Source: Isoetes taiwanensis (Eukaryota > Streptophyta > Lycopodiopsida > Isoetales > Isoetaceae). From it: DNA of 64,000 nt. A program made the position numbers and the translations under genes. The DNA lies in assembly GCA_021234155.1 (NCBI GenBank), contig JAJEKV010000097.1:1056001-1120000 (forward strand), written 5' to 3'. Within the stretch, counting starts at the first letter, position 1, and every line of letters begins with the position of its first letter. Positions 56,666 to 64,000 of the stretch are shown here, in pieces. The notes below the pieces were generated by a model. The model was not told the DNA's origin. It made no database searches and was given only the letters and a program-made list of their open reading frames with translations.

Positions 56666-57726
56666 AGAATGTCATGAAGGTCAAATTCATTAACATCAAA
56701 AATTAATTATAGGCTTTCTATTCATGTAACTTGACTTGTTAATGTATCTTGTATTGAGGGGTTGAATTGGTTGCTCCATGCCAGTAATTATGATTCGTTA
56801 CAATGCATTGTTTTACCTCCAGAATGATCATTTTACCTCCAGAATTAAATTAAAATGACAAATTAAAGGTCTCTTGACGGTATTCCCACGTCCTTGCCCA
56901 TCCAGCATCTCGAAATTGATATTACAAGGAATTGAAGGGCTGCCTTGCTAATCTTCTTGCATGTAAAGGCAAGGCAACACTAATTTTAATTTTAAAATAT
57001 GGTGCTTTATAACTTATAAGCCCTATAAATTTCTTATTTCAAACTTGTGGCAAATTTAGGAGATCAAGCAGGAACATATGGATGCAGGACTAGATTGTTT
57101 TCTTTGATATGTGCAAGTGTAAAACAAGTCAAAAGATAAGTAACAAACTGACTTTGACCATATACACAACATATAAGGTCTCCCATATACAGGAAAGAGA
57201 ATTCTTTAGATGTTTTCTACTGTTCTATTTCAAACTATAAACATGTACATAGAAGGGAAGAATTTTGATGTCTATACCACAATATTAATTGGAATGGACC
57301 TACTCAGCCTTCTTAGAGTTCGAGCTCTGAAGTCTACAACCCATAATGACCACATCTGCTCTACATTGCGGAGATGTAAGGTGATGCATTTAGGATATGG
57401 TGCTCATTAGCATCTTACTAGTACCTGGATCTAAACCTCTTGTTCCTTCGTAAGCTAGAGCACATTTTTTGCATGTTTTGCAAGCTTTGTGGAACGTGCA
57501 AATCTCGAGTTCATGCCATAAAACACATAATAACTATATAATTGCAATTCATAATGGTCACATCTGGTCTGCTTTGACATGTGCAAGTTACACTACGGTT
57601 CCCTTTATATTCTGCATGGAGCTAACATGACACAATGGCACAGATGATTTTAAGTACTACATCTCCTTAATGGAGCAATTGCAACAAGTCAAATGTATTT
57701 TGTATTTGGGGACACAAGGTAGTTTT
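56666..57726. other. No gene recognised
   Basis: AT-rich; the frame 57210-57410 has no motif. Confidence 0.3.
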
Positions 57727-58088
57727 TTAAATGGAAAAGGTGTTAAAGTTGACAAAGCAACATTCAGTATTAGAATCCGCTTTTAAAACTATTTCAAGAT
57801 GTATTGCTTCTTTAGCATATTCATGATGAGAATATGCTGCAATCATTACAATCCAAAGATTACATTTCTTTGAGTCGATCAAACATATGTAAATCCATCC
57901 TTCACTCTTCCACATTTGGCATACATGTTGATAAAGAGCAGCCTGTGTTGAAATATCTTTATCAAGTGCACATATGCCTTGACAAAGATCAACACATATT
58001 GCACACGCATCCAGAAGAGCTGGTATTCTGTTGAAACTCTAGCTTTCTTGATATCTATAATTTTGAGTTTTGGCACATACTTCTGCAC
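57727..58088 (-). pseudogene. PPR protein fragment
   Basis: The minus frame 58088-57879 contains FINMYAKCGRVKDGFTYV, and the next frame (57915-57727) contains LWIVMIAAYSHHEYAKEAIHL. Together they give the typical MYAKCG...W..MI.AY...G...EA order of PLS-type PPR repeats, with a frameshift between. Only about two repeats remain. Confidence 0.7.
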
Positions 58089-58385
58089 GATTGCATAATT
58101 TTTGAAATTAAATGAGAATTGAGTTCCCCATCAGTTTTGAAACATTTAGAAAACTCATAAGAACCATTTTTTTCTCGTTGTATATGACACATGCACAAAG
58201 TACCCAGATTGATTAGATTGAATTTTTTCATCCACTAGGACCAAATGGTCTTTATAAAATTCAATACAACAAGTGGATACACTATACAGGATTTGAAACT
58301 CGTGTTCCAAAGTGTTTTTAGAAGAAGAAGAAGAAGAAGAAGAGATTTTAACGTCACGCCACAAGGCAGCGTCCTACTAAACATA

Positions 58386-58960
58386 TAGAATAGAATAAAA
58401 CATGTTTTATGTCCCTTCAACCTGGTGGCCCATAGACTTGTGTAGTATTTGCGAGCTTCCTCCGATTGAGGATGCTTTCAGCAATCATGCAAAGTCAAAC
58501 TCGCTTACACGCATCAGGGCAAAGCAAATTTTGTTGGCTAGTTAGAGAGGTCCCAAAAACAGTTAACAACCAAGATCATGTCAGTCAGAGTCACTCACAC
58601 AAGAAGAAAGCCTTATTTTTGATACATAAAGGACAAAGTTCAAAAATTCAATGATCAATCTTATGAACCAATCTCTTTACCCTTAGATATCTATGAATTG
58701 CTTGCCACCACAAAGTTGTCACCTTGTGACGGAGAAACTTATCCCACACCTATATCCGAACATTTTTTCAACATGGCAAAGGGCATTGAAGATAGAGGTA
58801 AGGTTTCATAGTCAAGAAGAGGACTTGAAGATGATGGAGGCAAGGTTTTCTAGAAGCAACCTATACAATAAAAAGATGAAACACTCTTCTTTCTTTTGGA
58901 ATGAAAGGTCTTATTCGAAGGTCTAAAATGGTTCTTGACCTTAGCCAATATGTGATCCCT
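58386..58960 (-). mobile_element. L1-type LINE 3' fragment (zf-RVT)
   Basis: On the minus strand around 58757-58660 the frame reads VWDKFLRHKVTTLWWQAIHR, YLRVKRLVHKID. ELCPLCIKNKAFFLCE then matches the C..C...C end of zf-RVT. It ends at an ATAGAATAGAAT run at 58386. Stops are frequent. A GAAGAA microsatellite lies 50 bp outside the 3' end (58321-58342). Confidence 0.75.
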
Positions 58961-59439
58961 ATTCTCCATGTTTGAGCAACTATATCTAAAACATTTCGTG
59001 TCTAATGGATATGTTTGGATTGCCCATAGGCTAATGGTCACCTAGCACCATCCATTAGCTCTAGTATGCAAGAATGTTGTCTGGGGTCACTAGACAATGG
59101 GCCATTCTACATAACAAGCCACTCCTCATTATGTCTGTTGAAAAATGCATAAAATTAGGTTAAATAACATTTTCTTACCTATGCCAATCAAGCAATGCCA
59201 TGTGGCAAAGTCTCTATCTCTTGAAACTCACTTAAAGCTTCAGTGTTGCAAGCATTCTAGTGGATTCTCATATATCAAGCATTCTGGTGGATTTAGCTTG
59301 CATTTTAGCAATCTACTCTCCATTCTGATAATTTTTATATGCCATTATGATAATTTTTACCTGCTAAAGAATGATATTTAACCTGCTTCCACATCACAGT
59401 AATGAACATTTACCTTTGCATTCTGGCAGCACAAAGGTG
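58961..59439. other. No gene recognised
   Basis: AT-rich; two TTCTAGTGGATT/TTCTGGTGGATT copies near 59257-59295. No coding content. Confidence 0.3.
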
Positions 59440-59561
59440 TGGTTGACCATGCGGATGCACGGACATGAGATTGATTCTAGCGACCCATCTTCCAGAGGTG
59501 CATTCTTTTATACGACATGGAAGATGGATTGCTAGAATCAATCTCATGCGCAGTCCATGGA
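59440..59561 (+). ncRNA. Hairpin, microRNA-precursor-like or foldback
   Basis: CATGAGATTGATTCTAGC and CCATCTTCCA at about 59464-59494 pair with TGGAAGATGG and GCTAGAATCAATCTCATG at about 59518-59548. The stem is about 31 bp with three mismatches and the loop about 23 bases, and weaker pairing extends outwards. A partial extra copy of the right arm lies at 59596-59632. The size suits a plant miRNA precursor, but a small transposon foldback fits equally. Confidence 0.4.
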
Positions 59562-59697
59562 TTCCCCCGCTAGAATGCATGGTTGAGGTACATTTCCTTA
59601 TATAACATGGAAGATGCTTTTGCTAGAAATAGAGCAGATATAATATGTTGCAATGCCCTTGGGGGGCACTCATCCTTGGCAAGGATAGCTCAACCTT

Positions 59698-61045
59698 GGC
59701 CGTTCGTGCAACGTGAAGTCACAGGGGCCTTCGATTCAGTGCCATGTGTCACTTATCCAACAGCAACCATTAAGAATGTTAGGCGAGATTGCAGAATGTT
59801 AAGTGGAATTGCAGAATGTCAGGTGGAAAGGTTTAGTTCAACATTCAGGAAAATAACAGTTGACACATGGCAGGACGCCATTGACCTACGGGCTGAATTG
59901 ACGACACCATGACTTACATTTTTATCTCGGTGGACATTTTTGGTAGTAGAATATGGATTGTCACGTGTATAGTTTTAGTTCGATACCAAATCGCGTCATT
60001 TTTTCGTTGGAAAAACCAAAATACCCCTATGAGTTTATGTAATTACCAAAATGTTCCTATGAATTTCAAAATTACCAAAATGCCCTTGCTCAAATAAATA
60101 CATCGTATAAAATAAACATACAAACAAATCATCAATTTCTCTCTACACACCAAACTTAATTACTAAAATACCTCTACACACCAAAATTAATTACTAAAAT
60201 GCCATTATCTACCAATCTTGATCAATCTACACCATGCCCTATACGCTAAGCTTCATTATCATAATACCCCTGCACACCAAACTTAATTACAAAACGTCCT
60301 TACATATCAATCCTACTCAATCTACACTAAATGCCTCAAGAATAGTTTGAATTTAATAAATAAATTACGGAAGTCACAAATCATTGAATTGTAGCTCTAC
60401 AGCTGCGTGCATTGTGTCCCTTCCCATTACACCTTCTATCTTTACATATTTTTCTCCCATGTGTGTGTATGTTTGGTTTTTGTACATCCAGGAGGTCTAG
60501 ATATGGCCGGTATTAACATGCCTCCAATGAGACTGTACGTTTTCAAATTTATATCTCGGTGAATATCATCTTTTGAAAACTTAGCTGTTTGAAGTAATAG
60601 CTTTCTTCGTCGTCGAATGTCCTACCATATTCCATTTGTTGTCAACACTCGTTCCAAATCTTTGACAAATCAACTACAATATTTCCACGTACTATTCACA
60701 TACTTAGTCATTAGATTAAGAACATTATAGTTTAACCATTGTATTAGAGATTTCATAGTTCTAAGCTTTGCCATTGACCTAAGCTTATCAATTTGGCAAA
60801 CATCTCTGCAGTACGATGTATCCAACTATCATCGATGTACTATTACGTAAAGTTGAGGGGCCTAGATCCAACCAGTGCGACCAATGGCGCCAGCCACGTG
60901 GCAGCAATTCTTTTCAAGAATGTTGCCCTTGCCACTTCGCCTCACATTCTGCTATTGCACCTGCAATTCTGTTCTACAGTCATTGAATGCACAACACATG
61001 GCACTAGATCTAGGGCCCCCGTGACTTCACGTTGCACGAATGGCC
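59698..61045. mobile_element. Candidate TIR element of about 1.35 kb, non-autonomous
   Basis: GTGCAACGTGAAGTCAC and TAGTGCCATGTGT-type blocks at 59705-59749 recur inverted at about 60993-61045 with about 85 percent identity. Weaker inverted similarity (GAATTGCAG, CAGAATGT) continues inwards. The interior is AT-rich, with ACCAAAATgCC and TTAATTAC repeats (60005-60310) and no transposase. The termini and target duplication were not resolved. Confidence 0.45.
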
Positions 61046-61137
61046 CTGCGGCTTCAATTTCGACGAGTCTGGCAGGCCTCGCACTGCCGCATATCGTCCA
61101 ACCTACCTTGCCAAGAATTGAAGCCGCAAGGCCATTC
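61038..61137 (+). repeat. 100-bp hairpin with 22-bp arms
   Basis: GAATGGCCCTGCGGCTTCAATT (61038-61059) pairs with 61116-61137 with one mismatch. The loop of 56 bp is GC-rich. It overlaps the right end of the TIR candidate. Confidence 0.7.
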
Positions 61138-61145
61138 CTATAATA

Positions 61146-62318
61146 CAGTAAGCAATCCGCTATCTGCTCCTGTGCTATCTCGCTATCTCTAAACCAAAAA
61201 AACTGTGCTTTGAATTTCTATTCTGCGTACCTTTTCAGCATACGAGTGAACCATGTTCCTAATATCAGTAATGATGCTGCATGTTGACCCCCTTCACATA
61301 TCATAGAAATCAAGTACGCATCATTACCCCTGTAAAGGTCAACATTGAGAGGAAAAAGAAACACTTCATCATGTCACATACTTACTGCAACTTTTGTTCA
61401 GCCTAATAAGCCTATGAGAGTCAAGTTGAAAACTGCGGAACACAAAATAGAAGTAGGATCACTATTATTTCCTGGCGCCGTGGCACGGCCCAATACTGTA
61501 GAATGGAAGTTGGGTTGCTTCATTCTGGCTGACCGGCTGTGCCTCTTAGTTAGCAATATCTTGGCATCATTTCTTTGCAAGATCTTCAATGTTCTTTGTT
61601 GTTCTTCGCCAAAAAGGCTTTGCAAGGCGTCAAATTTTAGAGTGTACAGACTTCTTAGGCAGGATCTCTTCACAGAGCAGGTAGGTTTTCACCTTATCTG
61701 GTCATAGAGCATCAAATCTATCAAAGAAAGGTCTGATCTTCGTCAAATCCCTTCAAATTCGTTCAAGAACTCTTCAAATCTGTTCAATCTCTGTTAACTG
61801 CAAGGAAAAAGAGTTGCCAATGTAAGCCTTCTCCTTTGACGCAGGCTCCTAATGCGGGCTCATGCAAATCAACGATGACTCAAGCACCTAATAACTTCAC
61901 CTAATACTGAGGGGGTTTATCATCTGAACGCTGAGGGATCATCTACACCGTGAAATTGGTATGTTCAAATGGTACAAGAAGAATCTTTTTCCCCCCCACC
62001 CAACAAGGGTTTGCCCTTTGGGCAACACAAAAAGATTTAATTGGGCAAGCGCCTCATGTCTATAAGAGCCGATGCTTAGCGACGCAAAGTTTGGGTAGGA
62101 GCAATTCTGCCCTTACAACTAATCAAACGACGACACGTGGACAATCTTCTAAACCTGAACGCAATTAGTTTCTTGCTTTTTTTTTACTTAATATTTGAAC
62201 TTTTGACAGCTTTTACCTTCCAATCTTCAGCTTTTACCCAGCTTTCTTCGACATTTACTCAACATTCCGACTGTTTCTTACCTGTAAGATCGCATAATTA
62301 CTCTTATCACAAATTTCA
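61146..62318. other. No gene recognised
   Basis: Frames at 61345-61707 (+) and 61398-61673 (-) overlap and have no motif. TCAAATCTNTCAA/TTCAAATCCGTTCAA-type words repeat at 61710-61790. Confidence 0.3.
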
Positions 62319-62415
62319 CGTAGCAAGAACTTCCTTCTTGTTGCAATTCTTATGTGGAAGATGTGCCGACGCACTACCACTGCAGAATTGCAACAAGAAG
62401 GAAGTTCTTGTATAC
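62319..62415 (+). ncRNA. Hairpin with perfect 27-bp stem (candidate young miRNA or siRNA locus)
   Basis: 62324-62350 (CAAGAACTTCCTTCTTGTTG and following ATTCT) is exactly complementary to 62384-62410. The loop is 33 bases, of which GTGG/CCAC can pair further, and outer CGTA/TACG bases extend the base of the stem. Perfect complementarity with a miRNA-precursor geometry suggests recent origin. It lies about 150 bp downstream of the 3' end of the ankyrin gene, on either strand. Confidence 0.45.
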
Positions 62416-62562
62416 GGAGAATTTGAACCTCCTTTTTACACCTTTAAGACACAACCAAGCATATCTCAAACCATTTGAGACAAAAGGACATGAAACTTTA
62501 TCTCCCAACAAAATATTTGACTGTTACTGCCTTTGTCATGGTACCTTTATACAGAATCTCAA

Positions 62563-63857
62563 TCAGTCCTCTTTCTTTCTTATTTCATTCAGTTCTGCTT
62601 CTATCTTCTTTTCTATTTCACTAGCATCTATTAATTTATGCTCATTATATGGAGCACCTTCAGCAAGTAAATACTTGAACACTTCGTCCCCATCGTCACC
62701 TCTTGTTCGAGCAAGGTAAAGTGGGGTAAGGCCATACTTATCTTCCTTTGTAATATTAGCACCAAATTGCACCAGTAAGCCTGACTTGTGGTTAGGGAGA
62801 AATGTTTCAAAAGGAAAAAATACTGTAAGAAAACACGTTAGGTAAAAGGATACGAACTATTGGCAAGCTGCCACTTCTAGCTGCCCAATGCAATGCTGTT
62901 CTGCATTTTCAAGTTTGAAGTGTCAGTCCTTATAAAACAAATGCATTCGACAAGGAAATATTTGCCCAACGTTCTTTCTAGTATGCTAACTTTATCCAAA
63001 CTAGAATACAACCAACACATGTGAAGAAACTCCTTTATATATACTAAAATGAGGAATGCATTTTATTCAGAGCAAGGTTGTTTACATGTCAAAATGTTCC
63101 TTCTAAAGAGAACGTGAAGTTTAGTCAACAAGAAGAAAAGACCTAGCAAGAAAAACACCTATCTACATCCTTCCCCAATTTAAGTCATTGTGCAGGATGC
63201 CATGGACTGTTATACGATTCCTCTTTCAAATGCATAAACAACCATGGCCAGTTGAAGCTCTTGAGAAAGATACTATTAGACAGGATACCCTTGAGCCCTG
63301 TGCAATAGATCATAGGTATTCTCAAGAATGGCTCACAAATGAATGGGACGAACAATTTTCTTTTTGTTCATTAAGACATCATGATAGGTAAGATCGATAC
63401 TCAAATTGAAGAAGGTAGTTTCAAAACGTTTGAAAAAAGGACTTTAATCATGCCATAGAAGAATTACCTTCCAGTATGCATGTCAGCAACATGAATGCTT
63501 GCACCAAGTCTTATTAGGTTCTCACATATTTTTAAATTCCCGCAATCAGCAGCCCAAATAAGTGGCGTCCTCCCATAACGATCCTGCAATGGCAATATTG
63601 TTTCAGTATGAAAAAGTGCCAAACAAATTTACCAACGATAAGGATAGAGGAACAACTTTTGAATCAACATCGAAATCTTTGTCCTTGGAGAATCTTGCAA
63701 GGGCTCTCAGGTCGCCAGCCTCACATGCATCAAAAACTGTCAATATAGGTCTCTGTACATTTTTCAAATCATAAATGGCAAATTGCCTGCTTGGCGTCGC
63801 ATCCGCTTGTGCTTTCTTTTCTTCCTCTTTTGTAAACTTTTTTTCCTCTGTTGTCAT
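62563..63857 (-). CDS. Small ankyrin-repeat protein, 4 exons
   Basis: Ankyrin repeats mediate protein binding; the partner is unknown. Exons on the minus strand: 63857-63657, 63583-63468, 62900-62854 and 62780-62563, joined in phase to 193 residues. Residues 1-25 are Lys/Glu-rich (MTTEEKKFTKEEEKK). Repeats follow: FDACEAGDLRALARF, then GRTPLIWAADCGNLKICENL, then GRTALHWAARSGSLPIVRLL, then YGLTPLYLARTRG. The splice choice at exon 3 (donor GTATCC at 62853) gives an exact 33-residue repeat. The exon 1 donor is uncertain: GTTGTT at 63656 fits repeat spacing, while GTAAAT at 63632 is a better donor but adds eight residues. The C-terminus is a charged helix (EIEKKIEAELNEIRKKED). No damage is visible. 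Confidence 0.82.
63196..63387 (+). CDS. Exon-like segment on the opposite strand inside ankyrin intron 2
   Basis: Between TTGTGCAG and AG|GTAAGA on the plus strand, 192 bases stay open and read PWTVIRFLFQMHKQPWPVEA, LEKDTIRQDTLEP and YSQEWLTNEWDEQF. The Trp-rich, balanced composition looks like real coding sequence. I do not recognise the family and see no partner exons, so it may be a captured exon or a nested gene. Confidence 0.3.
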
Positions 63858-64000
63858 GGTCCTAGTATACTTGAGATTCCTTATTTAAGTTCCTCAATTG
63901 CAACTAGAGACCAAACTTCAAAGATTGTAACATGTTCATATGTTACAACAAAAATGACAGTTGTACATATTAGTGATAACTGGGGAACTTGATAGTAAGA
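63858..64000 (-). promoter_or_regulatory. Upstream flank of the ankyrin gene
   Basis: The window ends 143 bp upstream of the ATG. No TATA box or known element is evident. Confidence 0.3.

Noticed and set aside
60793-61143. 116-codon plus frame as a gene
   Set aside because: It runs through the inverted end of the TIR candidate and its palindrome, so the openness is likely incidental.

Overview
The window is nuclear DNA of a land plant with a large, AT-rich, repeat-laden genome. Plant-type families are present (PLS-class PPR, AP2/ERF, dirigent, ACR, FAH-type fatty acid hydroxylase, a plastid ribosomal protein), and genes carry canonical GT-AG introns with short exons. The mix of decayed L1-type LINEs, Ty3 and pogo-like relics and PPR relics suits a fern or other seed-free plant, but that is inference; no marker fixes the species.

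Three intron-containing host genes look intact: a plastid 30S subunit protein bTHXc gene (33255-34181, +, 3 coding exons), a ZFPL1-type Golgi RING-like membrane protein gene (51262-53922, -, 9 coding exons, 362 aa) and a small ankyrin-repeat gene (62563-63857, -, 4 exons, 193 aa). A promoter-like block with site II motif, TATA and telo box followed by a short first coding exon (15050-15316, +) marks the start of a fourth unit that I could not follow.

Most other gene-like sequence is broken. It includes a long PPR frame cut by the left edge (1-1713), an AP2/ERF relic (4093-4470), a dirigent N-terminus (17475-17630), a 3' part of RAE1 with a Trp-to-stop change (29932-30318), a chimera of ACR (ACT domain) and fatty acid 2-hydroxylase exons (41787-42605) and a second PPR scrap (57727-58088). 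Two relics are unusual. One is a multi-exon gene joining an FCP1/NIF-like HAD phosphatase to an Ulp1-like cysteine protease (27301-29470, -). The other is an intron-containing, frameshifted transposase-like gene with an SDD...HD...GAASQFK core and poly-Asp tail (22267-24864, +).

Mobile DNA dominates: L1-type LINEs (1790-2450, 30416-31125 with a 16-bp target duplication, 45981-48745, 54229-56665, 58386-58960), Ty3 pol debris (8528-9130), a pogo-like transposase (11350-13790), a PIF/Harbinger-type MITE with TTA duplications (2810-3154), a 291-bp foldback family (5476, 36839, half copy 41133), a candidate Helitron 3' terminus (21437-21464) and several long tandem arrays. Two hairpins near the right end (59463-59551 and 62324-62410, the latter with a perfect 27-bp stem) look like young foldbacks or microRNA precursors.
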